Below, in pieces: positions 52,221 to 61,557 of a DNA stretch of 61,817 bases (position 1 is the first letter of the stretch; the number at the start of each line of letters is the position of its first letter). The notes under the pieces are model-generated. The model was given only the letters and a program-made list of their open reading frames with translations. It searched no databases and was not told where the DNA came from. The position numbers were made by a program, and so were the translations under genes. Where the stretch lies: NCBI GenBank assembly GCA_018052735.1, contig JAGPMT010000013.1, positions 1 to 61,817 of the forward strand, written 5' to 3'. This stretch comes from Phycisphaerae bacterium (lineage in GTDB: Bacteria; Planctomycetota; Phycisphaerae; Sedimentisphaerales; Anaerohalosphaeraceae).

Positions 52221-53627
52221 TTAGATGCTTCTTAAAGGAGTTATCGTCATTTCCAATATTTTCGTTGTCTGCAAAGTGATTTTTGCCTGTTCGGATGCCC
52301 TGACTGGGGCTAACCAAAGTATCTTTTCTGCATCTGCAATAACGACAGTATTTTGCCGCGTTAACGTGTCCAGTCCGGATTTCAGGAGAAAACGGGCGGC
52401 TTTCTGTTCGCAGTCGGCACCAATTGGCCAAAACCGGTCGCCCTGCTGTCTTAAGCGTATTGTTATCGGGCCTTTGACTTTATCCGCATCGAACCACTCG
52501 GTCAAGGCGTTCTTGGTTTCAAAAAAATGCCGGCAGTCTGCCTCCTGCCGATTGAAAAGACGGGACGAAATCTGCCATTGTCCCCATTCCATGGTCTTTC
52601 CAATCTGGACAACGGCCGGCTCCAGAACCAGATTGCGGATTTGTTTGACATAGAAGAAATATCCCTTTTCAACAAATGCTTCGGCCGGGCCGGGCAGGGC
52701 GATTCTGGACTTTTGGGCACCTGCAAGCCGACGCATCGCCTCAAAATGCTCCCTCGAGTAATCCCGCAATCCGATGCCCAGCTGAACCGGCAGCCGCCGC
52801 AGAAGTTCATACATCACCCAAGGCGGGCAGGATCGCAGCCGGCTCTGCTCGATGACAAATCCCCCCTTTTCCCATCGTCCCTGTTGGCCAACGGATTGAG
52901 CCAGCTGTTCTGTTCGCTGCACAAACCGACGGCACTTGGCAGATAAGACAGACAGCCGTTCTGCTATGCAGCGGTCTTCCAATGCCGGCATCAGGCGAAG
53001 GCGAATTCTGTTTCGCGCAAACGCCGTATCGCGGTTTGTGGCATCTTCCCGCCAGTCCAGATGACGGCGTCGGCAATACCGGATAATCTCGCTCCGGCGG
53101 ACATTCAGCAGCGGACGGACAAACACTGTCCCGAAAATCTCTGAAGCCGGCCGAATGCCGCACAGACCTCGAAAGCCGGTTCCCCGCATCAGGCGGTAAA
53201 TCACCGTCTCAGCCAAATCGTCTTGATGGTGCGCCGCTGCCGCCGCATCGCAGCGATGTTCTTTTGCCATTGCCGCCAGCGATTCCAGCCGCAGGAAGCG
53301 TGCAGCGGTTTCAATGGAAAGCTTCTGGGCCGCGGCATACGACCGCACATCGACCCTCTGTACAGCCGCCGGCAGCCCCAGAGTGGCGCTGAAGCGGCGG
53401 ACAAAGTTCTCATCATCATCGGCTTCGCTGCCGCGCAGGCAATGATTGACGTGGCCGATAATAAAATCGCAAGTCAGGCGGCCTTCATCCCGAAGCCGGC
53501 ACAGCGCAGCAGCCATTGCAACCGAATCCGCTCCGCCGGAGACTGCCAGCAGCAGCCGGCTGCCCGGTTTTATCAGGCCTTCTGCAAGGATCCAATCGCA
53601 CAGGTTATCTTCAAACGCATCGAGCAT
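52221..53627 (-). CDS. tilS: tRNA(Ile)-lysidine synthase
   Basis: TilS adds lysine to the wobble cytidine of tRNAIle to allow AUA decoding. The 468-residue protein has the PP-loop SGGADSVAMA near residue 30, HCLRGSEADDDE, HHQDDLAETV, RPLLNVRRSEI and a C-terminal TilS domain that follows a long linker. ATG 53627 is preferred over the TTG at 53633. The gene ends about 190 bases from the gap start and lies downstream of a terminator. Confidence 0.92.
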   Translation of the reverse strand: MLDAFEDNLCDWILAEGLIKPGSRLLLAVSGGADSVAMAAALCRLRDEGRLTCDFIIGHVNHCLRGSEADDDENFVRRFSATLGLPAAVQRVDVRSYAAAQKLSIETAARFLRLESLAAMAKEHRCDAAAAAHHQDDLAETVIYRLMRGTGFRGLCGIRPASEIFGTVFVRPLLNVRRSEIIRYCRRRHLDWREDATNRDTAFARNRIRLRLMPALEDRCIAERLSVLSAKCRRFVQRTEQLAQSVGQQGRWEKGGFVIEQSRLRSCPPWVMYELLRRLPVQLGIGLRDYSREHFEAMRRLAGAQKSRIALPGPAEAFVEKGYFFYVKQIRNLVLEPAVVQIGKTMEWGQWQISSRLFNRQEADCRHFFETKNALTEWFDADKVKGPITIRLRQQGDRFWPIGADCEQKAARFLLKSGLDTLTRQNTVVIADAEKILWLAPVRASEQAKITLQTTKILEMTITPLRSI

Positions 53628-53655
53628 CGGCAACTAACTGTTTTCACGGATGCAA

Positions 53656-53686
53656 TAAAAAAGGCCTGTTACATCAACAGGCCCTT
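53656..53686 (-). terminator. Rho-independent terminator of the TPR-like lipoprotein gene
   Basis: GGCCTGTT (53663-53670) pairs with AACAGGCC (53676-53683). The A-run at 53657-53662 reads as a T-run on the minus strand. It separates the lipoprotein gene from tilS. Confidence 0.85.
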
Positions 53687-53710
53687 TGAATGTCTGCGGA
53701 CAGCATCTTC

Positions 53711-54532
53711 TTATTGAACCGGCTCAGCCGGAGCTTGGGGAGCTGTTTCCACTTCCGGAGACATAGCCGACATCGCCGCAATGCGTGCCTTGGCATATTC
53801 GACATTGTCCACATACCGAGACTCCCGGGCAACAGCCAATTGATACAGCGCCAAGGCCTGCGGACGCATCTTCAGCTTCTGATCCAGTACCTGTGCGGCG
53901 CGGAAGCGTGCCGGATAGGGCGTTGCATCATTCCACTGGAATGTCCGCTGATAATACACCGCCGCCAGTTCGTAGTTTTTAAGATATTCATAAATGCGCC
54001 CGGCCCGATAGGCGGCATCATCGATCTTATCGCTGGTCGGATACTGCTGAATCAGCTGGTTGAACAAGCCCAATGCCTGCTGCAGCTTGGCGCGATTGGC
54101 TACAATAATCATCCCGCCGGACTCATTGTAAAGCGAGGTCGCCTGCCGGTAGAGGGCATCTGCTTCAGCAATCGAATCGGAAGCTGTCAGGTTTTCGGGC
54201 GTCCACTCGGCCGGCTGGAGGTATTGGTATTTTACCATCTGGTCAAACGTCTTGATTTCTGTCTTGACCCATTGCAGCTTGGTGGCATTGCCGACAGAGC
54301 TGTAATAGCCCTCCAAAGCGTCCAGCGCCTGCCGGTATGCATCACGGGCGGCGGCCAGCTTTTCAACATAATCGACTTCCCCTGTGCCGGGTGCTAAGAA
54401 CACCTGACCCTCTGTGAGGGCGGGAATATCCTGCGGACCGAGAAGATGAGCATCGCGCTGGCGGGGATTTTCGCACCCTGTCAGCAGCATTGCAGGCACA
54501 ACCATAGCAGCGATAACACTTGTTCGCATCAT
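53711..54532 (-). CDS. Lipoprotein with TPR-like repeats
   Basis: The 273-residue product has a lipoprotein signal with lipobox LLTGC (Cys at about 20). Residues about 60-240 form helical repeats with ALGLFNQLIQQYPTSDKIDDAAYRAG and NYELAAVYYQRTFQWN, like TPR units in BamD- or YbgF-type proteins. The tail is Pro/Ala/Glu-rich. It probably serves as a scaffold in the outer-membrane or periplasmic space, but no partner is evident. It has a TTGACA promoter and a terminator of its own. Confidence 0.75.
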   Translation of the reverse strand: MMRTSVIAAMVVPAMLLTGCENPRQRDAHLLGPQDIPALTEGQVFLAPGTGEVDYVEKLAAARDAYRQALDALEGYYSSVGNATKLQWVKTEIKTFDQMVKYQYLQPAEWTPENLTASDSIAEADALYRQATSLYNESGGMIIVANRAKLQQALGLFNQLIQQYPTSDKIDDAAYRAGRIYEYLKNYELAAVYYQRTFQWNDATPYPARFRAAQVLDQKLKMRPQALALYQLAVARESRYVDNVEYAKARIAAMSAMSPEVETAPQAPAEPVQ

Positions 54533-54580
54533 AGCTTAACTCCTTTCGCTTTCAGCTTGATTCCTGTTCTTTGGGTATTA

Positions 54581-54608
54581 ACGATACCAGCTTTTGGCCG
54601 GCTGTCAA
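54581..54608 (-). promoter_or_regulatory. Possible promoter for the TPR-like lipoprotein gene
   Basis: On the minus strand TTGACA (54603-54608), a 16-base spacer and TATCGT (54581-54586) lie about 48 bases before the start codon. Confidence 0.5.
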
Positions 54609-54693
54609 GCATAATATACAGCGGGATTTTTGACCCGGAATATAAAAAATCGGCGATCGCAGCCTTTCAGAATTGACCTTTAGACCGGCGATT

Positions 54694-55431
54694 TTACCAC
54701 TGGGCCTCAATAAAAGGCCCTATGGGGCCTTCGGGTTTTGGCTTCGGCCGGGATTTGATGATGGCCTCGGCAATGGGAATATCGCTCTTTCGCGTGATTT
54801 TGATATTGGAATGATCGGTTTCGACAATGTACACAGGGCAGCCGGCGGCTTCGACTAATTGGGCATCGTCGGTGATTTTAGATTTATCCAGCGTGTCCAG
54901 TTTAGCGTAGGCGTCCTTGAGCAGCTTGGCGTCAAAAACCTGCGGCGTCTGGGCTTCATACAGGCCGGTCCGATCGACTGTGTCCACAATCTTGCCGTCC
55001 TGCACCTTTTTAAGAGTAGCCGTAACCGGGCATGCCAGCATCGCCGCTCCTGTTTCTTCGGCCTTGGCGAACAGGGCGTCCAGCCAGTCGCTGGTCAGGC
55101 AGCAGCGAACAGCATCGTGCACGGCAATCAGGTCGGCCTCGTCGCTGACCTTTTTGAGGGCGTTGGCGACGGTCTCGAACCGCTCGGCCCCGCCGAGACA
55201 AAGCTTGACGGCATTAAACCCCAGTGCCGCCCCCCACTTGATTTCTATCATTTCCTGCTCATCCGGCGGAATGGCCAGCAGAATCTGCACAACATCCTCG
55301 CGACCGGCAAAGAAATCGATGCTGCGCAGAAACGCAGGCCGGCCGGCCACATCCACAAACGGCTTTTTGCGGTCGCCGCCGAAACGGCTGCTCGCACCGG
55401 CGGCACAAATGATAACAGAAGCTTTTTTCAT
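54694..55431 (-). CDS. ispD: 2-C-methyl-D-erythritol 4-phosphate cytidylyltransferase
   Basis: IspD couples CTP to MEP in the isoprenoid pathway. The 245-residue nucleotidyltransferase has VIICAAGASSRFGGDRKKPF (the nucleotide loop with a Lys equivalent), VHDAVRCC and RTGLYEAQTPQVF, the expected substrate motifs. The length is normal. It lies about 130 bases downstream of the zinc-ribbon fusion gene and, unlike in many genomes, is not fused or adjacent to ispF. Confidence 0.93.
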   Translation of the reverse strand: MKKASVIICAAGASSRFGGDRKKPFVDVAGRPAFLRSIDFFAGREDVVQILLAIPPDEQEMIEIKWGAALGFNAVKLCLGGAERFETVANALKKVSDEADLIAVHDAVRCCLTSDWLDALFAKAEETGAAMLACPVTATLKKVQDGKIVDTVDRTGLYEAQTPQVFDAKLLKDAYAKLDTLDKSKITDDAQLVEAAGCPVYIVETDHSNIKITRKSDIPIAEAIIKSRPKPKPEGPIGPFIEAQW

Positions 55432-55563
55432 GGCATTCTTTTTTAGTCGGGATCAACAGAATTTACAAGAACTTTTTCACATACCGGCAAGGGCATATCC
55501 CTGCCCCGACGGCATCGATACAAAAACGCCGGCACCGCTGGGGGCGGCACCGCTGCGCTGGTG

Positions 55564-56469
55564 TTATTGTGCTGTCCACTTCAGCTTCGATTCCGCTGTC
55601 CACTTCAGCTTCGAAATGCGGTCTTGACGGACAAACTCGACATGGCCGTCAACAAAGGCGACATGGCAGCCGGAGGTAGCTCCCTCATCATGCCTCAGCA
55701 GCAGGTCCTCCGGCCCTCCCATCTGGTTGAACCGTTCCTTGCGGAGACGGCCATCTTGGTCATAGTGAAGCAATCCAGTTTGCCGCCGGATTTTTCCAGA
55801 TTCACTTTGAACCCCGCTTTCGAAGCCCTTGCTGGTCTCAAAAAGCATCACCATATCGGGCGGCAGACTATGCGATTTTCTGCCGGCGATATAGTTGTTC
55901 ATGGCATACGAACTTTCCCCTATAACAGCATCGGAAGCCGGACACACAAATGCCTGCGGCGACACATTCGCCTGCTCAATCAGCAAATCGCACCAATTTT
56001 CCCCCGGCAGCACATCTTCGTGACTATATGCATAAAAAATCATAGCCGCGGCTAATGCTTTCAAATTGGAGCTGCACATTGTCCGCTGGGCAATACTCTG
56101 TGTCTTATGCAAAGCCGGCAGCAAAATCGGCGTCAGCAACCCATTGAAAAAAGGGATAAAAAGAACCATCACCAACGGAATAACAATGCCCGTTATCGCC
56201 ATGCCGGTTCCTTTGAGGACGCCGCGCTGGCCGCTGATTTTGATTAAGGCGATAATGCCGCAGAGAATCGCCGGAAACGCCAAAATCGGACATAGGACAC
56301 AGGTCATGCACAGCAGACCCATCACCAAAGATGCTATCGCCAGCCGGCTGGTTCGGGGCTGCACGGCCGCCTGCTGCCCTTGGCCCGGTGTGCCCATCAG
56401 GCAAGTCCCGCAATTGACGCAATATACCGCCCCGTCGGAATTCTGAATGCCGCATTTCGTACAATACAT
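55564..56469 (-). CDS. Zinc-ribbon/DUF4190-like/pseudopilin-domain fusion protein
   Basis: The 301-residue protein has three parts. Residues 1-22 are a zinc ribbon (Cys3, Cys6, Cys17, Cys20). Residues about 40-115 contain two membrane segments with LKGTGMAITGIVI, as in DUF4190. Residues about 116-285 resemble the periplasmic part of H-X9-DG pseudopilins (LLPALHKTQSIAQRTMCSSNLKAL and VAFVDGHVEFV), but the cleavable FTLIELL helix is missing, so it stays in the membrane by the DUF4190 segment. It ends in a repeated SKLKWTA(E/Q). AAAGGAG precedes the ATG. Confidence 0.75.
   Translation of the reverse strand: MYCTKCGIQNSDGAVYCVNCGTCLMGTPGQGQQAAVQPRTSRLAIASLVMGLLCMTCVLCPILAFPAILCGIIALIKISGQRGVLKGTGMAITGIVIPLVMVLFIPFFNGLLTPILLPALHKTQSIAQRTMCSSNLKALAAAMIFYAYSHEDVLPGENWCDLLIEQANVSPQAFVCPASDAVIGESSYAMNNYIAGRKSHSLPPDMVMLFETSKGFESGVQSESGKIRRQTGLLHYDQDGRLRKERFNQMGGPEDLLLRHDEGATSGCHVAFVDGHVEFVRQDRISKLKWTAESKLKWTAQ
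55571..55614. repeat. 24-base tandem duplication at the 3' end of the fusion gene
   Basis: GCTGTCCACTTCAGCTTCGA occurs at 55571-55590 and again at 55595-55614. The 24-base period keeps the reading frame and duplicates 8 residues (SKLKWTAE and SKLKWTAQ). Confidence 0.9.
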
Positions 56470-56563
56470 ACCAGGTCTCCTTTCAGCACAATATCCTCAC
56501 TTCTCAGTGCTCACTTATAAATACTCTCACCCGAAAGCCGTTGCTGAAAATTCCGTACGAATT

Positions 56564-57325
56564 TTATGCCCGCATATAAAGTCCGCCGTTGACGGCCAGA
56601 TATTCGCCGGTGATAAAGCCGGCCGCGTCGCTTGCCAGAAACAAGATGGCCTTGGCCACATCTTCAGCGGTTCCGTTGCGTCCCAGCGGGGTCTGCAGGG
56701 CAGTTTCTCGTTTGCGCTGCGGGGTGGAAAATTTTTCATGGAAGCGGGTTTCAATCAGCCCGGGAATAACAGTATTGACCCGAATGCCGTAGGGTCCGAA
56801 TTCCTTGGCCATTGCAATGGTCATTGTATGGACGGCGGCTTTGGCGGCAGCATAAATGCCCGAACCGCCCCCGCCGCCGTGGTGTCCGGCCACTGAGCCG
56901 AGATTGACGATGCATCCTTTGGATTTCTTCAAATGCTCCAGCGCCTCGCGGGTCGCCAGAAACGCACTGCGAACATTGGTGGCAAACTCATCCTCGAAAT
57001 GCGCCAGCGGCATTCCTTCTATCGCCACCCGTCCCAAGAGTGTGCCGGCATTGTTAATCAGGATGTCTATCCCGCCGGCGGTCTTGACAAAGTCCGCCAC
57101 CAGCCGCCGGACCTGCTGTTCATCGCGCATATCTGCCTGCAGCAGACAGCCGTCGGAATACTTTTTTACCTCCGCCAGCGTTTTTCGGCCGCCTTCGGGC
57201 GTGCGGAAGCAATGCACCCCGACAAAACTTCCCTGCCGGGCAAACAGAACCGCTGTCGCTGCTCCGATTCCGCTGCTGGAGCCGGTTACCAGAACCCTTT
57301 TGCCTTTTAAATCTTCATATACCAC
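56564..57325 (-). CDS. Short-chain dehydrogenase/reductase (FabG-like)
   Basis: The 253-residue SDR has the cofactor motif TGSSSGIGAATA, LINNAGTLLG, the catalytic Ser in NLGSVAGH and Tyr-x-x-x-Lys in GIYAAAKAAV, and the C-terminal FITGEYLAVNGGLYMRA of the FabG type. It is an NAD(P)-dependent reductase of a 3-oxoacyl or sugar-like substrate. The start is GTG 57325 with AAGGA 8 bases upstream. It lies 16 bases after the PH-like membrane gene. Confidence 0.87.
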   Translation of the reverse strand: MVYEDLKGKRVLVTGSSSGIGAATAVLFARQGSFVGVHCFRTPEGGRKTLAEVKKYSDGCLLQADMRDEQQVRRLVADFVKTAGGIDILINNAGTLLGRVAIEGMPLAHFEDEFATNVRSAFLATREALEHLKKSKGCIVNLGSVAGHHGGGGGSGIYAAAKAAVHTMTIAMAKEFGPYGIRVNTVIPGLIETRFHEKFSTPQRKRETALQTPLGRNGTAEDVAKAILFLASDAAGFITGEYLAVNGGLYMRA

Positions 57326-57341
57326 AGTGCAATTCCTTCAG

Positions 57342-57833
57342 TCAGTCCGCGGCTTGTTTACAGACCGATTTTACTGCCTGCATAAAGGCATCGGGCTGCT
57401 GCGTGCCGACCAGAAACTTCCGGCCGTTTTTCAGCTCAATCTGAATGCCCTGATTGCCTTTGATGTTATAGGCGCCGCCTGATTTACCGCACCGGATGCC
57501 CCAGCCGCCGTATTCCGCAACCGGCGAATACTGACGGGCATATATTTTTTCAATCTCATCCCAGCCAATCTTTCGGCAGGGAAAATGCAGCGGGGCAAAA
57601 TAGATTTCTATCCGGTCCGGATAAACCTCGCTGACCAGCCGAAGCGAAGCCAGCAGAATATCCAGCAGCGCAGCCGCCAGCCCTGCAATCCCCAGAATGG
57701 TCTTGGCCGAAGGCAGCAATTCGGTTGTAAGTATCAGAAGCACAACTACAGCGGCTAAAACAACCGTTCCCGACAATAGAATCAACGATAAAAACCACGG
57801 CCATCGCTGGCTTTCTGTCCATAGCGGCATCAT
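57342..57833 (-). CDS. Membrane protein with PH-like domain
   Basis: The 163-residue protein has two N-terminal membrane helices (about 11-36 and 42-66), followed by a soluble domain with EVYPDRIEIYFAPLHFPCRK, EYGGWGIRCGKSGGAYNIKGN and ELKNGRKFLVGTQQPDAF. This pattern resembles a small PH-like domain family. Its function is not known. The start overlaps the rmuC stop by 4 bases (ATGA), so they are co-translated. Confidence 0.65.
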   Translation of the reverse strand: MMPLWTESQRWPWFLSLILLSGTVVLAAVVVLLILTTELLPSAKTILGIAGLAAALLDILLASLRLVSEVYPDRIEIYFAPLHFPCRKIGWDEIEKIYARQYSPVAEYGGWGIRCGKSGGAYNIKGNQGIQIELKNGRKFLVGTQQPDAFMQAVKSVCKQAAD

Positions 57834-58879
57834 TCTGCATCTCCGGGCAATTTGGTTTCGGCGTTTCCGGTCTGCTGTATCTGTTCCAGCTGCAATTGGA
57901 AGCGATTGAGCCTGCTTTGCCCTCTATCATACTGATTTTGGGCATTGCGAAGATGCTGGCCGAGAATGTCCCATGTCTGGCCGAATGCCTCAAAGTCCGC
58001 CGCCAGCCGCTGCAGATTGGCACGAATGGCAGCCGCCTGCTTTTCAATCTGCATCCCATGCAGCCCCATCACAATGGTCATCAGGTAAGCATACAGCAGA
58101 TTCGGCGAAACAGGTACAACTTTCCGGTCAAGGGCATAATGGAGCAGATCCAGACGGTCATTGTCGTATTTGATAATGGTTTCGTAATAAACATTTTCAG
58201 CCGGAATATACATCAGGGCAAAATCGAGCGTGCCTTCGTCCGGCAGGATATAACTGGCGGCAATCTTGTCGATGTGCTTGACAACATCTGCCTGAAACTG
58301 GCGGCGCAGCTTTGTCTTTTCGGCCTCATCCGGTGCGGCAATCATCTTCTCGAAGGCCGGCAGAGGAAATTTGGCATCAATCGGCACGGAAAAATCAGGC
58401 AGCCGAACCAGTGCATCCACAATTTTGCCGTTCGAAAAGGCATGCTGCAGGGTAAAACTGTCCGCAGGAAGAATTTTTTGCAGCAGCGACGCCAGCGAAA
58501 ACTCCCCTATCTGACCGCGAAGCTTGGGGGCGTTGAGGAGATTCTGCAAGGTCCGTATATCGGCGCCGATTTGAAGCAGGTGTTCGCTGTTGCCTTTGAG
58601 CTTGCCGATCTGTTCTTTCAGTTCGCCGAAGGTCTGCTGGCTGGCAGTCAGAAATTGGCTGATGTTTTCCTGACCCGACCGAAGACTCTTTTCAAGGGAT
58701 TGCCCCAGATTGTCCTGTTTCTGCCGAACCGCCTCAATCTGCTGCTGAAGAGCCGATACCGCCGCCGCCGACTGGGATGATTCCCTCCGCGCAGCATTGA
58801 TGGCCGCCAGAATCATCGCCCCCAGAACGCCGACACCGACAACAAGAAGTATTAAAACCGTTATCAGGACATCCGACAT
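57830..58879 (-). CDS. rmuC: DNA recombination protein RmuC
   Basis: The 349-residue protein has an N-terminal membrane helix (VLITVLILLVVGVGVLGAMILAA), a coiled coil (about 38-90) and the RmuC nuclease-like domain with GQIGEFSLASLLQKIL, LPDFSVPIDAKFPL, FALMYIPAENVYYE and SPNLLYAYLMT. RmuC limits inversions at short repeats. It lies 39 bases after the GH51 gene and overlaps the PH-like gene. Confidence 0.92.
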   Translation of the reverse strand: MSDVLITVLILLVVGVGVLGAMILAAINAARRESSQSAAAVSALQQQIEAVRQKQDNLGQSLEKSLRSGQENISQFLTASQQTFGELKEQIGKLKGNSEHLLQIGADIRTLQNLLNAPKLRGQIGEFSLASLLQKILPADSFTLQHAFSNGKIVDALVRLPDFSVPIDAKFPLPAFEKMIAAPDEAEKTKLRRQFQADVVKHIDKIAASYILPDEGTLDFALMYIPAENVYYETIIKYDNDRLDLLHYALDRKVVPVSPNLLYAYLMTIVMGLHGMQIEKQAAAIRANLQRLAADFEAFGQTWDILGQHLRNAQNQYDRGQSRLNRFQLQLEQIQQTGNAETKLPGDAE

Positions 58880-58918
58880 CGCTTAAATATCCTCATGCAG
58901 GCACTCTGCCTACTGCCT

Positions 58919-61447
58919 TCAGCGGGGCATTTTAACCCGAATAACAGTCAAAGAGCAAGGCGGAATTTCATACGCAAACTTCTCGGATACGTCCATCGGC
59001 CAAACCTGCGGCAGCACTTCGGGGGTCTGCCCAAAGCGGTTAACAGCCTCCGGCTTGCCCGTCAGGACAGTCCGAACGGCTTGAGCCCGGAAGCGGCCCA
59101 GCGTGCTCAAATCGATTTCAGCCGGCATTGCCTTGTCTGCCTTGCTGACAATTTTAATAATGACATCGCCGGTTTTGGCTTCCCGTACCGCCGAAGCGGC
59201 CAAATCCGGCGTTGGGACAAACCCCCTGTCAGTCAAGTCGTGTATCAGCTCGCCGTCCAGATAGCACTGGATGCGGTTATCGGCCATCTGGATTCGGATA
59301 TCGTACCAGCGGTTGGCTTCAATGCGGCCGGCCGCCGAGCGGCCGACGGTGCTTTTGCCGCCATCTGTAATCTTCTCGACCGCATGGCTTGTATTGTTCC
59401 AGCCGCCCAGATTCCACCAGTAATAATTGTGGGCATCTTTTGCCCCAAAGCCGATTAAAAATCCTTCCGCCCCGCCGGTTTTCATCGCCCGCAGCGTAAT
59501 GGTACAGTTATCCCCGCTGCATGCATACATCGACAATGCGGGCGTATCGGGGGCTGTCTGACGGTAAACGCCGTCGGCCTGCGTCCAGCGGCCGCTGAGC
59601 GTCTTCCAGCCGCTGGCGGGCTTGTCGAATGCCTCCTCCAAAACAACAGTTGGGCCGCAGACAACCTTGACATTGTCAAACTGCGCCTGTGTATTCCACG
59701 TTCCCAGCAATATGCCGCTGGGGCCGGCGGCAGACTTTTCCGTTGGCCGGACAGCCGCCGTGTTGACCGTTGTCGGCAGATACGCATCGCCCTGATTGAC
59801 GCTGAACAGCTGCTGGACATAGTAGTTAATCGAAGGCGTAATCGAGACATTGTCGAAATAGATTAAATCCGGCCGCCACTGCGTCCGTCCTTCTTTTGAC
59901 AGCAGCGGGGCATACGATGCCATCGCCGCCACATCGCCGTTTCGCTCCAGACTGGTCATATAAGCCGCCTCGGCCAGCGCCGAGCGGAGCGTATTAAGAC
60001 GGCCTTCATCGTGGGCGGCATATTCGCCCAGATACACTTTGGGACCGCTGCGCGGGTAGGCGTCATAACGCTGCAGATTGTCCCAGAACCAGCCCGGCGA
60101 CTTGTAGCCGTGCTCATCGACCATTGCCAGTTTTTCTTCTCTGGCAAACTGCCAGCCTTCGTCAAAATCCCGGCCGTCCGTAAACGGTCCGCTGGTTCCA
60201 ATGACCACAATATCAGGATACCGCGCTTTGACGGCGTCGTGAATCATCTTGAAGCGTTCTTTGAAGACCGGCGTAATGGCATCCTCGTTGCCGACTCCCA
60301 GATATTTCAGGTTGAACGGTTCGGGATGTCCGGCTGCGGCCCGCTTGGCGCCCCATTCGGAGGAGGCCGGCCCGTTGGCCCATTCGATAAGATCCAAAAC
60401 CTCCTGCACATAGGCATCCATCTGGTCCATTGGAATCCCCTGCTGGCCGCGGGGAACAAGGTTCAGGTAATTGCCGGAGTTCTGACAGCAGACGCCGGCC
60501 GGCACCACCGGCAGCGGCTCGGCGCCGATATCCTCGCAGAACTGAAAATATTCGAAATAGCCCAAGCCCAGCGATTGGTGATAGCGCCAGATGTTGCGCT
60601 GGGACTTCCGCTGCTCGACCGGCCCGATGGTATCTTTCCAGCGGTACATATTTTCTAAACCGTCGCCGTGGGCTACACAGCCGCCCGGAAAGCGGACAAA
60701 CTTCGGCTTCAAATCGGCAATCACCTGCGCCAAGTCCGGCCGGAGCCCGTTGGGGCGATTCTTAAAAGTCTTCTGCGGAAACAGCGAAATCATATCCAAA
60801 GCCAACGCGCCGGTGCCGCCGGCATATACCGTCAGATGTGCTTGGGATGCATCGGCGGCAGCCTCAATGACAGCCGTATGCTTGGTCCATACAGCGTTCA
60901 AATCCGTCCACTGGGCCTGCCCTAAAACCGCTCCATCCGGGCTTTCCAGCCGGACCGTAATCGGCGCCGGACTGCCGCTGACAACACGGGCAAACAGCGA
61001 GACATCGTATTTATCGCCGCCCTTGACAACCATTCCGTCGAAGCCGCTGTTGCGAAGGCCATTGCCTTGTCCGGCCTGACGAAGCGTCAAAACGGCATAA
61101 TGCGGATTGTTGGGGTGCAGGGGTGCATCTGTGCTGACGGACACAGAGGCCGCCTCGGGACTGCTTTGCAGAAGCTGCCAAGCCGTCAGGGCATTCCACG
61201 AACGGTTGTCGCCGCGGCTGTATTCAAACGAGCGGTTCTGCACAAGCTCTGCATACAGACCGCCGTCGGCAGCATAGTTAATGTCTTCAAAAAAGATGCC
61301 GAACAGCAGCGGGCTGATGGGCTTCGACCGGCCGGCATCAACGGAGATAACTGCTGTCGGCAGGGATTCCTGACCACCGCCGCCGGCACCGCAAACCGCC
61401 GCCACACACACCAAAATCATCCATAAAACCGCTTTTGCTTTGCTCAT
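58919..61447 (-). CDS. GH51 alpha-L-arabinofuranosidase with extra binding domains
   Basis: The 842-residue secreted enzyme removes terminal arabinofuranose from arabinan or arabinoxylan. After a signal peptide the GH51 core shows ISPLLFGIFFEDINYAADGG, KFVRFPGGCVAHGD, the acid/base Glu388 in GVGNEDA and the nucleophile Glu475 in YLGEYAAHD. A carbohydrate-binding-like insert lies at about 85-225 and a laminin-G or DUF1080-like module at about 570-745, splitting the C-terminal beta sandwich. AGGA selects ATG 61447. A consensus promoter lies upstream. Confidence 0.9.
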   Translation of the reverse strand: MSKAKAVLWMILVCVAAVCGAGGGGQESLPTAVISVDAGRSKPISPLLFGIFFEDINYAADGGLYAELVQNRSFEYSRGDNRSWNALTAWQLLQSSPEAASVSVSTDAPLHPNNPHYAVLTLRQAGQGNGLRNSGFDGMVVKGGDKYDVSLFARVVSGSPAPITVRLESPDGAVLGQAQWTDLNAVWTKHTAVIEAAADASQAHLTVYAGGTGALALDMISLFPQKTFKNRPNGLRPDLAQVIADLKPKFVRFPGGCVAHGDGLENMYRWKDTIGPVEQRKSQRNIWRYHQSLGLGYFEYFQFCEDIGAEPLPVVPAGVCCQNSGNYLNLVPRGQQGIPMDQMDAYVQEVLDLIEWANGPASSEWGAKRAAAGHPEPFNLKYLGVGNEDAITPVFKERFKMIHDAVKARYPDIVVIGTSGPFTDGRDFDEGWQFAREEKLAMVDEHGYKSPGWFWDNLQRYDAYPRSGPKVYLGEYAAHDEGRLNTLRSALAEAAYMTSLERNGDVAAMASYAPLLSKEGRTQWRPDLIYFDNVSITPSINYYVQQLFSVNQGDAYLPTTVNTAAVRPTEKSAAGPSGILLGTWNTQAQFDNVKVVCGPTVVLEEAFDKPASGWKTLSGRWTQADGVYRQTAPDTPALSMYACSGDNCTITLRAMKTGGAEGFLIGFGAKDAHNYYWWNLGGWNNTSHAVEKITDGGKSTVGRSAAGRIEANRWYDIRIQMADNRIQCYLDGELIHDLTDRGFVPTPDLAASAVREAKTGDVIIKIVSKADKAMPAEIDLSTLGRFRAQAVRTVLTGKPEAVNRFGQTPEVLPQVWPMDVSEKFAYEIPPCSLTVIRVKMPR

Positions 61448-61557
61448 AATCCTGTCCTTTATGCTTTCGGCTGAACCGCTGCCGGCTTGTTGCCAAATAC
61501 GGGAAAACGCCGCCGCGATGTGAACGGACTTGACACCGCCAGACTGCACGTCTGACT

